From assembly GCA_947444305.1 (NCBI GenBank), contig CANEZP010000003.1, positions 310,001 to 374,000 of the forward strand: DNA of 64,000 nt, in the 5' to 3' direction. Source of the DNA: Pseudobdellovibrionaceae bacterium. Its GTDB lineage: Bacteria; Bdellovibrionota; Bdellovibrionia; Bdellovibrionales; UBA1609. How positions within the stretch are numbered: the stretch's first letter is position 1; every line of letters begins with the position of its first letter. The translations under genes and the position numbers were made by a program. Positions 49,692 to 61,000 of this stretch are shown piece after piece. The notes beneath the pieces were generated by a model that was not told the DNA's origin, searched no databases, and worked only from the letters and a program-made list of their open reading frames with translations.

Positions 49692-52247
49692 CTAAAGAAG
49701 ATCTGGCTGGGGCGAATGGCCTCGAGGCTGCCCCAGCTTGGCGAAGGTCAGATCGAGATTCTTCGCCAGCTCGGCGCAAGTTTCGAGATCGTTTTTCTTC
49801 GCGGCCGTTTCGAGTTGTAAACAATACGCGCTCGCGTCTTTGAACCCGTAACTTGCCGAACTGCCTTTCATCTTGTGACCGAGCGCGCTGATCGTTTCGA
49901 AATCCGAAGCGGCGAGCGCATTGTGCAGCTTGACCATATCCTCGACGCGAGTCTTGATGAAGCCGGGCAAAAGCTTCTCCATATATTTCGCGGGCAACGC
50001 GGTTGATTCTTCCATGGCCGACATCTCACCTAAGTCGAGCGCGAAAGCTTTAGACAGAGAAAGGTAGATATCACGGCGAACGACGGGCTTAACGATGCGG
50101 TCGGTGAACCCGGCTTCGCGGCACTTTTGCGCGTCGACCAGTCCGGCGTGCGCGGTCACCGCGTAGATCGGAATCGAGCGCCCGCTCTTCGCTTCGGCTT
50201 CGCGCATTTTGCGAATGGCGGTGTAGCCGTCCATGACGGGCATTTGAATATCCATGAAGACGACGTCGTACACGTTGCGGTTAAACTTTTCGAGCGCTTC
50301 TAAACCATTCTCGGCGAAATGCACGGTGCTCGCGAGCGGATTAACGACTTCCTTCAGCAAGAATAAATTGTCGTTTGAATCGTCGACCAACAAGATGCGA
50401 AGATTTTTTTCTTTCAGCTTATTAACGACGTCCATGTTCTGCGTGAAGTTTTGTTGGGAGCTTTCCTCATTCATGGGGGAGGGAAGTGAAACAAGATCCC
50501 ACGGGCGCAAGGGCTTGATACGGAAACGTTTAAAGCCGTTCCGTTTTAAAAGATCCATATTTTCTTTGGTGAAGCCCGAGCGGGTGAGTGCCACGACTTT
50601 GTCCTGCACGCCGTGCTCTTCGGCGAGGTTGCGGCAAGTGATCATCGAGATGATCCCGATCGAGTCATCGATGAGGATCTCGCCCACGCCCGGCGGTTTA
50701 CCCGTAAGGTAGACCCGTAAGTCTTGTGAAGAGTGGAGCAGGGCTACGCGCGAGCCGACGCGGTCGAAAAACTTCTTATACGCGCTACTCTCGGCGTAAG
50801 AGACCATAAAGATAAATTCACGCTCTTTAAGCGCCGCGAGCGGCGAAACGGTTGCGGTCGCATCGAGCGCGCGCTGGCGTTGCCGCGGCAGCGTGATGGT
50901 AAAATAAAAACGTGAACCTTGGCCGTATTCACTTTCGACTTTAAGCTCGCTGCCCATCATGCGAATCAATTCGCTCGCGATGGAGAGGCCCAGACCCGAA
51001 CCACCGTACTTGCGCTGGATACCCGAGTCGGCTTGGACGAAGCTATCGAAAATCTGCCCGATGATTTCTTTCTTGATGCCGATACCCGAATCGGAAACGG
51101 CGAAGCTTACGTCCACCGAATCGGCAGCTTCTTTAGTCACTTCGACATCGATACTAACGTGACCCTGTTCGGTGAACTTCACGGCGTTATTCAGCAGATT
51201 AACCAGCACTTGCTCCAGCCGAACCGAATCGCCGACCACGGCGGCGGGAAGGTCGGTACCCGCTTGCAGATAAATGTTCAGATTCTTGTGGTGCGCTTGT
51301 ATCGCGACAAGATTCAAACTGCGATCAATTGATCTTAGAAGATCGAACGGTTCGGGCTTGAGGCTAAGTTTACCGCGTTCGAGCGCCGACGAATCGATCA
51401 GGTTATTGAGCAAGTCGAGCAGCGCGTGCCCTGAGCGAATGAGATTGTCGGTGTAGTGAAGTTGCTCGGAATTGAGCTTGGTGCTTTTTAAAATATCGGC
51501 CATGCCGATGATCGAATTCATCGGGTTGCGAATTTCGTGACTGATGCGGCTCATGAAATCGGAACGCGTGGACAGCGAAGCGTTTAAACGGCGAATGGCC
51601 GGGCGGAAGACGTAAACGGCCTGGATTAAAAGCAAAACGATCAATGAGAAGTAGGCGATCAAATCGAAGGTCATGTTCGTACGGTTTTTCGACTGAATAA
51701 CGCCGAACGATAGGCTCATCGTATCTTTAAGCGCGAAGTGGTAGCGCACGCTTTGATCGAACAGCCGTTGAAGAAGCTCGGACTGCTTACGCGCGGGCAG
51801 TTTGTTCGAAAGCAAATCACTCTCGAGCCCGGCGGTGCTAATGGTGAAGAACTTCGGCTGGAACAAAGCTTGGCAGGGGCGAGAGCGGCAGCGCTCACCC
51901 AGGTAACTCATCTTGGGCACGACGCGCGAATGCTGTTCAACCAAATTTTTGTAAGTGTCGACCAGCAGTTTTGCGCTGACATTGTACTGGGGAGAATTAC
52001 GGTTTTGCACGAAGGCCACGAGCCGTTCCATCTCCGATACCAGCTCGCGTTGGTGAGCGACTTGTTCGATGGCTTCGATCGCGCGCGATTCTTGTTTATT
52101 AAGAAAGTACTGGCTCGTTCTGAAAAGCGTGTACACGAAAGCGATGCTGATTAAGCAGGCCATGTAAAGGAAGCTTAGGTTTGAATAATCAAAACCCTGC
52201 AGGCGAGCGTAGTTTTTATTCAGTTTCTCTTTAAGGCGATCGAACAC
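49692..52247 (-). CDS. Hybrid sensor histidine kinase with two receiver domains and HPt
   Basis: An 851-residue phosphorelay kinase. Transmembrane segments at about 24-45 and 196-214 flank a periplasmic domain. HisKA carries His237 (SHEIRNP), and an HATPase with DSGIGI and GSGLGLSI follows. The first receiver-like module (about 470-590) looks degenerate; the second (about 610-735) is complete (LLVDDS, FMDIQMPVMDG, AVTAH, VKP). A C-terminal HPt has LGHKMKGSSASYG. The layout is like BarA/ArcB. It lies 34 bp after the sigma54 activator gene on the same strand, so they are probably partners. Confidence 0.93.
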   Translation of the reverse strand: MFDRLKEKLNKNYARLQGFDYSNLSFLYMACLISIAFVYTLFRTSQYFLNKQESRAIEAIEQVAHQRELVSEMERLVAFVQNRNSPQYNVSAKLLVDTYKNLVEQHSRVVPKMSYLGERCRSRPCQALFQPKFFTISTAGLESDLLSNKLPARKQSELLQRLFDQSVRYHFALKDTMSLSFGVIQSKNRTNMTFDLIAYFSLIVLLLIQAVYVFRPAIRRLNASLSTRSDFMSRISHEIRNPMNSIIGMADILKSTKLNSEQLHYTDNLIRSGHALLDLLNNLIDSSALERGKLSLKPEPFDLLRSIDRSLNLVAIQAHHKNLNIYLQAGTDLPAAVVGDSVRLEQVLVNLLNNAVKFTEQGHVSIDVEVTKEAADSVDVSFAVSDSGIGIKKEIIGQIFDSFVQADSGIQRKYGGSGLGLSIASELIRMMGSELKVESEYGQGSRFYFTITLPRQRQRALDATATVSPLAALKEREFIFMVSYAESSAYKKFFDRVGSRVALLHSSQDLRVYLTGKPPGVGEILIDDSIGIISMITCRNLAEEHGVQDKVVALTRSGFTKENMDLLKRNGFKRFRIKPLRPWDLVSLPSPMNEESSQQNFTQNMDVVNKLKEKNLRILLVDDSNDNLFLLKEVVNPLASTVHFAENGLEALEKFNRNVYDVVFMDIQMPVMDGYTAIRKMREAEAKSGRSIPIYAVTAHAGLVDAQKCREAGFTDRIVKPVVRRDIYLSLSKAFALDLGEMSAMEESTALPAKYMEKLLPGFIKTRVEDMVKLHNALAASDFETISALGHKMKGSSASYGFKDASAYCLQLETAAKKNDLETCAELAKNLDLTFAKLGQPRGHSPQPDLL

Positions 52248-52281
52248 AATTTTCCTAATGATAATCTCTCTATATATAAAT

Positions 52282-53637
52282 TTACGAGTTTAAGTCGTAT
52301 TCGCGTTCTTTGCGGTAGAGCGTCTTGCGATCTATCCCGAGAATTGCGGCGACTTCCTCTTTCTTTCCGCCCGTCGTGCTTAAGACGTGATTGATATACT
52401 CTTTTTCGAGTTCTTTCAAAGTGAGGAAGCGCGAAAAAAGTTTATCCAAGCGGTTGGTGGGAGGCGTTTGTGAATCTAAACTTAAATCCGAAGCGTCGAT
52501 CCAACTTGCCGAACAAAGGGCGATGGCACGCTCTACCGTGTTTTCGAGCTCGCGAACATTGCCGGGCCAAGGAGCATTAATCAACTGAGTCATCGCTTCG
52601 CGCGTAAAGCCGGAAATATTTTTTTCGTTGAGCGAAGCATATTTGCGTAAGAAGTGACTGGCGAGCAGGGGAATGTCGTCTTTACGTTCACGTAACGGGG
52701 GAATGGCGATTTTGATCACGCATAATCGAAAATAAAGATCCTCACGAAATTCTTTTTTCTGAATCGCCGTTTTTAGATCTTTGTGCGTAGCCGCGATGAT
52801 GCGAACGTCGACGGGCCGGTCGGCGTTTTCGCCGATCCTGCGAATGGTGCGTTCTTGCAGCACGCGCAAAAGTTTAGCTTGCAGAAGGGCGGGCATGTCA
52901 CCGATCTCGTCAAGGAATAGGGTGCCGCCTTCGGCTTCCTCGAATAAACCCTTACGGTCTTCGCCGGCGCCCGTAAATGCACCCCGTTTGTAACCAAATA
53001 ATTCAGACTCCAAAAGTTCAAAAGGAATGGCCGAACAGTTGATGGGTACGAAGCGACCGGCGGCCCGGCGGCTGCGATCGTGAATCGCTTGCGCCACTAA
53101 TTCTTTGCCCGTCCCACTTTCACCGGCGATCAAAATACTAGAGGAAGTGTCGGCGACTTTCTCGATGACGTCGAACAGTTCACGCATACCCGTGCTGCTA
53201 CCCACTAAACCGTGAAATCGCCGCGTGTCGGTCACGGTCGAACGCAGATCGAGTAAACTTTTTTCGAGCATCTTAAGTTTGATCGCGCGATTCACAAGCA
53301 CTTCAAGCTCGGTAAGATTCAGGGGCTTAGTGATGTAGTCGAAGATGCCCTTCTTCAGCGCGTTCGCGGCGATTTCCGCTGAACCGTAGGCCGTGATCAA
53401 GATCAAGGGCGCGTCGAGCCTTTGCTGTTTCATCACCGGCATTAGACTAAGGCCCGTGCCGTCGGGCAGCCGCAGATCCGAGATAACTAAATCGATTTCG
53501 CCGGCGTTGCCGGCAATGTGCGAAGAGGCCTCGCCGATAGTTTCGAAGCAGCGCACTTGGTGGCCGAGATCTTCGAAGAAAACCCGCAATAGATCGTGAA
53601 TGGCGAAGTCATCGTCGACAATAACCAGTCGCGCCAT
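52282..53637 (-). CDS. Sigma54-dependent response regulator (NtrC family)
   Basis: A 451-residue enhancer-binding protein. The receiver (about 1-120) has the acidic pair VDDD and the phosphorylation site Asp54 (ISDLRLPDG), with Lys104 in the TKP motif. The AAA+ domain (about 145-375) has Walker A GESGTGKE (172-179) and the sigma54-contact loop GAFTGA (219-224). A Fis-type helix-turn-helix ends the protein ([16 protein letters not shown]). The hybrid kinase follows. A palindrome and a sigma54 promoter lie in the divergent spacer. Confidence 0.96.
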   Translation of the reverse strand: MARLVIVDDDFAIHDLLRVFFEDLGHQVRCFETIGEASSHIAGNAGEIDLVISDLRLPDGTGLSLMPVMKQQRLDAPLILITAYGSAEIAANALKKGIFDYITKPLNLTELEVLVNRAIKLKMLEKSLLDLRSTVTDTRRFHGLVGSSTGMRELFDVIEKVADTSSSILIAGESGTGKELVAQAIHDRSRRAAGRFVPINCSAIPFELLESELFGYKRGAFTGAGEDRKGLFEEAEGGTLFLDEIGDMPALLQAKLLRVLQERTIRRIGENADRPVDVRIIAATHKDLKTAIQKKEFREDLYFRLCVIKIAIPPLRERKDDIPLLASHFLRKYASLNEKNISGFTREAMTQLINAPWPGNVRELENTVERAIALCSASWIDASDLSLDSQTPPTNRLDKLFSRFLTLKELEKEYINHVLSTTGGKKEEVAAILGIDRKTLYRKEREYDLNS

Positions 53638-53659
53638 CTAACCTCCGCAGAAGTACACC

Positions 53660-53695
53660 GTGGCATGTTGCCACAAAATTGAGGCCGAATGCCTC
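53660..53695. promoter_or_regulatory. Palindromes, candidate enhancer-binding sites
   Basis: GTGGCA-TGT-TGCCAC (53660-53674) is a perfect inverted repeat, and GAGGC-CGAAT-GCCTC (53681-53695) a second, different one. They lie 50-85 bp upstream of the -24 element of the sigma54 promoter, the usual distance for an activator site. Confidence 0.55.
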
Positions 53696-53742
53696 GGAGC
53701 ACTGATTTTCAACCCACGCAGAGACCTTAATCAAGTCCTAAT

Positions 53743-53759
53743 TTGGCACCGCTATTGCT
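53743..53759 (+). promoter_or_regulatory. Sigma54 promoter of the receiver gene
   Basis: TTGGCAC (53743-53749), 5 bases, TTGCT (53755-53759). The GG of the -24 box and GC of the -12 box are correctly spaced, and the match to the family consensus is close to perfect. Transcription would start near 53770, 25 bp before the ATG at 53795. Confidence 0.88.
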
Positions 53760-53794
53760 CCGCTGATAAGACTAGAGACTAGAGCGGAGAAACA

Positions 53795-54256
53795 ATGACC
53801 GAAACGTTAACTGTCGACCAGACGGAAATGCAGCCCCGTACCAGTGGCCAAAGAATTTTGGAAACTCAACCAAAGTCCTTATTGGTGATCGAGGATGACC
53901 TCTCGATGATTCAGTTTATAGATACGGTGTTAGACGACATGAAACCCGGCCTCGAATGGGACTACGTCACCACCGGTGAAGAAGCGATCGCAAAAATCCG
54001 CAGACGCGGCGGTCAACGCGACGCAAATCCATACAGTTTAGTGATTACCGACGTTTTTCTGGAGGGGGAAATGACGGGCTTCGACGTTTGGCTGGATAGC
54101 ATGCAACTCTATCCGAGTATGCCTTTCGTCATTACTTCGAGCTTGTCGTTTGATCGTTACTTTTCGATCCTCAAGGGGGTTAATAATACACCGGTGTATC
54201 TACCGAAGCCGTTAACGGTGACTAGATGCCAATCGGTGTTTCAAGAGTATTTCTAA
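53795..54256 (+). CDS. Stand-alone receiver-domain protein
   Basis: A 153-residue single-domain response regulator. The acidic pair (Glu33-Asp34-Asp35), the phospho-acceptor Asp86 (VITDVFLEG), Ser115 in ITSS and Lys138 in PKP are all present, so it can probably be phosphorylated. It has an N-terminal extension of about 25 residues and no output domain. It is transcribed from a sigma54 promoter divergent from the NtrC-type activator gene. GGAG lies before the ATG. It may be a phosphate sink or a relay in the same circuit. Confidence 0.9.
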   Translation: MTETLTVDQTEMQPRTSGQRILETQPKSLLVIEDDLSMIQFIDTVLDDMKPGLEWDYVTTGEEAIAKIRRRGGQRDANPYSLVITDVFLEGEMTGFDVWLDSMQLYPSMPFVITSSLSFDRYFSILKGVNNTPVYLPKPLTVTRCQSVFQEYF

Positions 54257-54308
54257 TGGTTTCAGCCAGAATGGCCGGGCCACGCCTTTATAACTCAGGA
54301 GGAGTTAA

Positions 54309-54671
54309 ATGAATATCCGTTACGTTTCCCAGGATCTTGCCTGGACCGCTTCTATGCAGAATTCGGTACAGCTGAAGATCGTCGATCCCCTCGTCCGCCA
54401 TCTCAATAGCCGGGATTTTGATTTGTCCGTTCATTTGGACATCGGTTGGACCAAGCGCCCGCTCGCACCACGCTTTGAACTTTGGATCGTGTTGCAGACT
54501 TTTGACGGGAAGCAAAATTCTATCCTGCGCCGCGAAGGAACGAATTTCAAAACACTCGTAAATGAAATTTCTGCCGACGTTCGGGAGAAGCTGCGGCAGG
54601 GACTGCCGGCGGGATCGTCTATGAAATCATTACTGCTTCGCCCGATACAATTCATCTTCGCGAGAGCATAA
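54309..54671 (+). CDS. HPF/RaiA-like ribosome-associated protein
   Basis: The 120-residue protein begins MNIRYVSQDLAWTASMQNSVQLKI, with the strand-helix-strand layout of the S30AE (hibernation factor) family: a conserved first strand, a long helix (about 13-35), strands FDLSVHLDIG and FELWIVLQTF, then a C-terminal helix with ISADVREKLRQ. The C-terminal dimerisation domain of long HPF is absent, so it is a short-type form. An AGGAGGAG element precedes the ATG. It follows the receiver gene by 52 bp. The family match is weak to moderate. Confidence 0.62.
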   Translation: MNIRYVSQDLAWTASMQNSVQLKIVDPLVRHLNSRDFDLSVHLDIGWTKRPLAPRFELWIVLQTFDGKQNSILRREGTNFKTLVNEISADVREKLRQGLPAGSSMKSLLLRPIQFIFARA

Positions 54672-54765
54672 ACAACTATTGTTTTGTGTAGACTTATGTC
54701 CAAAAATTGCGGCGCTGTCGCGGCGTTTGCGTATTTGCTGGTACATTGAAGAAGTAGTTGTTCAC

Positions 54766-54786
54766 GCCGCCGGACTTACCGGCGGC
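54766..54786. repeat. GC-rich hairpin after the HPF-like gene
   Basis: GCCGCCGG (54766-54773) and CCGGCGGC (54779-54786) pair perfectly around ACTTA. There is no clear T run, so it may act as a stem-loop end for the transcript or be a REP-like palindrome. Confidence 0.6.
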
Positions 54787-55051
54787 AATCCCTTTAGGCC
54801 TAGCCGGCACCCCAAGCAAAATCGGTCGCAACCGAATAAAGAAATCTTGATTTCATCGAACCGGACTGCCGTATCGTTTTAATACACAAATTTTGTTTAT
54901 AAATTCCGAACACTTGCCGGGTTGGACGCGATCTCCGTCGAGCCTAGTTTCAATACTTCGGTCCGCCTAGTCCGTAGGCCTTTGTACCGTTTTGAGAATG
55001 GTACTGGGGCAGGGCGCTAAGTCTCCGATAAGATGGATGAAGTAATGCAAA
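54787..55051. other. Intergenic region upstream of the giant lipoprotein gene
   Basis: With the hairpin it makes a 380-bp spacer (54672-55051). It holds an A/T-rich stretch near 54885-54915, a short stem GTACC/GGTAC (about 54984-55004) and no open frame that looks coding. The promoter of the giant gene should be here but no clear -35/-10 pair was found. Confidence 0.5.
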
Positions 55052-58000
55052 ATGAAAATTAATTTAAGCGGTACGTTTATTCTGAAAATAACATCAAGGT
55101 TACTTAACGTAATCTTGAGTTGTTTATTTATATCGCTTGTCGGTTGTAGCGGCGGCAGTAGTACTGTCGACAAATTCGTTGGTGAAGGTTCGGGCACCAA
55201 CGACGATCCCGTAGCGACGCTTTCCTTCGATCCGAACTCTTGGGACTTCGGGCCTCTTCTCACGACGGCTTCCACTCCGCTCTCGAAATCAATCACGGTA
55301 AACAATAGCTCGGGCGTAACACTTTATATCTCAACCGTTAGCGCCGCGCTGTCGCCGCACTTCACGATGGTTTCGGAAACCTGCACGACGAACGCATCGG
55401 CGGGTTTGAAGAACGGTGATTCGTGTGCCTTCGTGGTGGAGTTCAAACCGACCATCGCGGGTCTGCATAATTACGGTGTGACTTTCGGATACGGTGCGGT
55501 CTCGGGAAGTGCCGCGCAGTCGGCTTCGGTGAACTTCCTTGGCACGGGTGCCGCGCCCGCGAACTTGTTCATCAGCGACGGCCCGACTTTTGACTTTGGT
55601 CCGATCGTCGCGACGGCCTTCGTAGAAAAATCATTTACGGTCACTAATATAGGTAACGTTCCGGCGACCTCATTTTCGGGCGGCGGCTTAGCGGCTCCGT
55701 TTGAATATAAGGGTGGAGCTTACCCGGGCACCGGCGGCACGTGCGCAACGACGTTGGGTGCTTCGGCCAGCTGTACATTGGTCGTCGTATTTAATCCGCA
55801 GACGACGGGTCTCGCGACCGACGCGATCGAATTGTCTTTCGATAGCGGCGCGGCGGTCGAGACAAGCATGCGCCCGATTCAAGGTACGGGCGCGACTCCC
55901 GCAAGCGTCGCGATCAGCGATGCGCCCGGGTACGATTACGGAACTTTCGCGGCCGGCGCGACCAGCGACAAGATATTTACCCTTACCAACAGCGGGGGCG
56001 TTAGCGCAAAATCGTTGAGCGGCTCCGGTTTGGCGGCACCGTTCTTGTTTAAAGGCGGCGCTTTTCCCGGAACGGGCGGAAGCTGCGGATCCTCGTTGGC
56101 CTCGGGCGCAACATGTTCATTGGTCGTCACTTACGCACCCGCAACGACGGGCACTTCGAGTGACGCGGTCGAAATCGGTTACAACGACGGCTTAAGTGCG
56201 CAGGCCCTTTCGCGCGCGGTTCAGGGTACGGCCGTTACGCCGGCGATTCTTACCCTCGACAACGGACCGACTTACAACTTCGGCACGAAAATCGTTTCAT
56301 CGAGCACCGACCTTACGCTGACCCTTAGTAATATTGGTGGCTTCAACGCTAGCTTCATCACCGGCACCGGACTCGCGACGCCGTTCGCGCTTAAGGGCGG
56401 CGCCTTTCCCGGTACGGGCGGAACTTGCGGTGCGAGCTTAGGTGCGGGCGGGACTTGCACGATCGTAGTCACTTACGCGCCGACGGCGGCGGGATCTTTC
56501 AGCGACACATTAGATATCGGCTACGGTAACGGCGCGACTTCGCAAACGGTTTCGCGCGCGATGCAAGGTTTGGCCGTCACGCCCGCAACGCTCGTGATTA
56601 ACGGCGCGCCCTCTTACAACTTCGGCACCCGGCCGTCGGGTTCATCGACCGATCATACCTTTAACGTGACGAACAGCGGCGGAACGAACGCCGCGACGGT
56701 TGTCGGTGGTGGCTTAGCCGCACCTTTCACGTACAAAGGCGGCGCGTATCCCGGAACCGGCGGAACTTGCGGTACGACGGTTAACGCCGGCGCCACGTGT
56801 ACGGTCATTACGACTTACGCACCCGTTTCGATCGCCGCGCACAATTCATCGGTGGATCTCTCATATAATAACGGACTCTCGACCGTAACTTCGAGCCGTC
56901 CCGTCACGGGTAACGGCGTATCGCCGGCATCGCTTACGATCAGCGACGGTCCGACGCACGATTTTGGTCTGCAACCTATCGGCAAATCCGTCGACAAAAT
57001 TTTTACCGTGACCAACTCCGGCGGCTTCGGCGCTTCGGCGATCGCGGGCTCGGGCTTAGCGGCACCGTTCGCGTTTAAAGGCGGCGGCTTTCCCGGTACC
57101 GGCGGAACTTGCGGCGCGACTTTAGCTTCGGCCGCGACGTGTACGTTCGTGGTCACTTACCAAGTTACCGCGGCAACCGCGAGTGCGGATACGATCGAAC
57201 TTTCATTCTACGACGGCGTCGCGGCTCAGACGAGTGTGCGTGATTTACTCGGTACGGGCGTTACCGCGGCTTCGCTTTCGATCAGTGACGGGCCCACTTA
57301 CGATTACGGTCCGGTTGCGACGGGCGACGTCGCCGAAAAGTCTTTCACGATTACGAACGCCGGCGCGTTTACCGCGACCGCGATGGCCGGCAGCGGTCTT
57401 GCCGCACCCTTTACGTTTAAAGGCGGCGGTTACCCGGGCACCGGCGGAACTTGCGGTTCAAACTTAGCCGGCGGCGGAACTTGCACGATCGTCGTTCGCT
57501 TCGCGCCCGTTTCGACCGGCACGCAAAGCGGCAACATTACGATCGCTTACAATAACGGTGTCAGCGCGCAATCTTCTTCGCGCGCGATTCAAGGTATCGG
57601 CACGCTGCCCGCGACGTTAGTGATTAGCGACGGACCGACTTATAATTTCGGAACGTTACCGTTCGGCGCTTCGACTTCGAAATCATTCACGGTCACGAAT
57701 GCCGGCGGCGTTGCCGCTTCGAGCATGATGGGCGGCGGGGTCGCCGCGCCTTTCTCGTTCGTCGGCGGTTCGTATCCCGGTACCGGCGGTACCTGTTCGG
57801 CGACTTTAGCTTCGAACGCGACGTGTTCGGTCGTCGTCGAATATAGCCCGGTCGCGGCCGGCGCACATACCGGAACTCTTTCCATCGCTTACTTCGATAA
57901 AGTAAATAACCAATCCGTTTCGCGGCCTTTAGCGGGAACCGGCGTAACTCCCGCAACGCTCGCGATCGATCAAGGCCCCACTTTCAATTTCGGAACCGTA

Positions 58001-61000
58001 GCCGTAGGCGGGAATCTCGACGCAACTTTGACCGTGACGAACACCGGCTCGTTCATCGCGACGGTCATGTCGGGTACGGGACTGACGCCGCCGTTCACCT
58101 ACAAAGGCGGAACTTATCCCGGCACGGGCGGGACTTGCGGCGGCTCGCTCAACTCGGGCGCCGCTTGTACGCTCGTCGTTAATTACGCACCTTCGGCTAC
58201 CGGTATACAAACTTCAACCGCGAGCGTGCTGTATTTCAACGGCGTAAATTCACAAACTTCGAACCGTGCTTTGCAAGGTACCGGCGCCGCGCCGGCCTCG
58301 TTGGCCATCAGCGACGGCGCCGTCTTTAATTACGGCAACGTGGCAACCGGCGGTGCCGCCGATAAGACTTTTACCATCACGAATAGCGGCGGCGTTACCG
58401 CGAGCGGATTAAGCGGAAGCGGATTGACCACTCCGTTCGCATTTAAAGGCGGCGGTTTTCCCGGTACGGGCGGAACTTGCGGCGCGACCATCAACGCGTC
58501 GGCGACTTGTACCGTCGTCATCACCTTCTCACCGATCACAAACGGAATCGCCACGAATACGGTTACCGTCGCGTACTTCAACGGCGCCGCATCCGATTCG
58601 TCGACGCGCGGCCTGCAGGGGACCGGCGTTACTCCCGCAAGCTTAACTTTATCCGACGGCCCGACTTTCGATTACGGCTCGATCCCGGTCACCGGTTCGA
58701 GCGAAAAAGTTTTTACCGTTACGAACGGCGGAAATTTTGCGGCGTCGGCAATGGCGGGCAGCGGTCTTACGGCGCCGTTCAGATTCAAGGGCGGAGCTTA
58801 TCCCGGCACCGGCGGAAATTGCGGCGCTTCGCTCGCGGTCGCGGCCTCTTGTACGGTGGTCGTTGTTTTCAATCCGACGGCGACGGGAACTTACTCGGGT
58901 AACGTAAACATCGCTTACAATAACGGCGCCGCGGCGGCGAACGCGATGGTCGGTGTCCAGGGTGTCGGCGCAACTTCGGGACAACTTACGATCAGCGACG
59001 GACCCACCTACAATTTTGGAAGCTGGCCGAACGGCGATTTGCGCGTGAAAAGCTTTACCGTTACGAATGCGGGCGGCGTTCCGGCAACTTCGATTACCGG
59101 AAGCGGATTGGCTTCACCGTATTCATTCAAAGGTGGAGCTTACCCCGGAACGGGCGCGACTTGTGGCGCGAGTTTAAATCCCTCGGCCACCTGTACGATC
59201 ATCGTCGATTATTCGCCGAGCGTTTTAGGCACGGCCAGCGACACGATCGAATTAAATTATAACGACGGATTGATCGCGCAGGTTTCCACCCGCGATTTGT
59301 TAGCGACTTCTGTTCCGCCCGCGGCCTTAACGATTTCCGACGGCGCGACCTATGACTTCGGCACGATCGCGGTCGGTGGTTCCGTCCAAAAAATCTTTAC
59401 CGTAACCAACACCGGTGGCTTCGCGGCCGCTTCGGTCGGCGGTTCGGGCCTGTCTTCACCTTTCGCGTTTAAGGGCGGAGCTTATCCCGGTACCGGCGGA
59501 ACTTGCGCGACCAGTCTGAACGTTTCGGCTTCGTGTACGATCGTCGTCACTTACGCGCCCATCACGACCGGTGCGCAAACCGGCACGATCACGATGTCGT
59601 ACAATGACGGCGTTGCGCCGCAAACTTCTACGCGCCCGATCCAAGGTACGGGCGCAGCACCGGCATTGCTCTCTTTGAGCGACGGTCCTACTTACAATTT
59701 TCCGTCGGTTCCGACCGGTTCGAGCGCCGACAAAGCTTTCACGATGACCAACAGTGGCGGCGTGCCCGCATTAGGCATTAGCGGCGCGGGCCTTAGCGCT
59801 CCGTTTAGCTTCAAAGGCGGATCGTTTCCCGGCACGGGCGGTAATTGCGGCGCTTCGCTTAGCGCCTCATCAAGTTGTTTAGTGGTCGTGACATTCGCAC
59901 CGACGGTCGTCGGAACGCCGAGCAGTCAGATCGACGTATCGTACAACGACGGCGTCGTTGCGCAGTCGACTTCGCGCGCGGTCGCGGGCGTCGCGGTTGC
60001 GCCGGCCTCGTTAACTTTAAGCGACGGACCCACTTTTGATTTCCTCACGCACGCGAACGGTTCATCGACCGACAAAACTTTTACGCTAACCAACGGCGGC
60101 GGATATCCCGCGGCGGCGATGGCGGGCAGCGGTTTAAGCGCACCTTTCTCTTACAAAGGCGGCGCATACCCCGGAACGGGCGGGACGTGTAGTTCTTCAT
60201 TGAACGACGGCGCCTCGTGTACGGTCGTCGTTACTTACGCGCCGACCGCGAGTGGATTACATACCGGCACGGTCACCGTTTCTTACAATAACGGATCATC
60301 GGTCGTCAGCGCGCTTCGCCCGGTTCAGGGTACGGGCGCCGCTCCGGCTTCGTTAGCTATTAGCGACGGTCCCCTTTATACTTTCGGCGTTCGCGCAACC
60401 GGTTCATCGACGGATAAAACTCTGACGATCACGAACGGCGGCGGGGTCGCGGCGACTTCGTTGGTGGGCACCGGCCCCACGGCGCCGTTTACCTTCAAGG
60501 GTGGCTCGTTCCCCGGTACGGGTGGAACTTGCGGCGCAACTCTAAACGCCCTCGCGAATTGTACGGTCGTCGTTAATTACTCGCCGGTTTCGACCGGCGC
60601 GCATTCGAGCAGCGTTGATCTTTCGTTCAACGACGGCGTAACCACGCAATCTTCATCGCGCACGATTCAAGGTTCGGGCGCGGCACCCGCTTCGTTGGCC
60701 ATCAGCGACGGCGCGACTTATGATTTCGGCACTATCGCTTCGGGCGGAACGGCCGATAAAACTTTTACCGTTACGAATAGCGGCGGCGTACCGGCAACGT
60801 CCGTAGCCGGCGGCGGAATCACGGCGCCGTACACTTTCAAAGGCGGAACCTTCCCGGGCACCGGCGGCACTTGCGCCGCGACGTTGGGCGCTTCGGCGAC
60901 ATGTACGATGGTCGTCAACTTCTCACCGACCGTCGGGGGCACGCATACCGGCACGATCTCCCTCGCTTACAATAACGGAGTAACGGCGACTTCGGCAACG

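Noticed and set aside
54679-54882. 67-aa plus frame after the HPF-like gene
   Set aside because: It runs through a perfect GC hairpin, has no ribosome site and no recognisable composition or motif.
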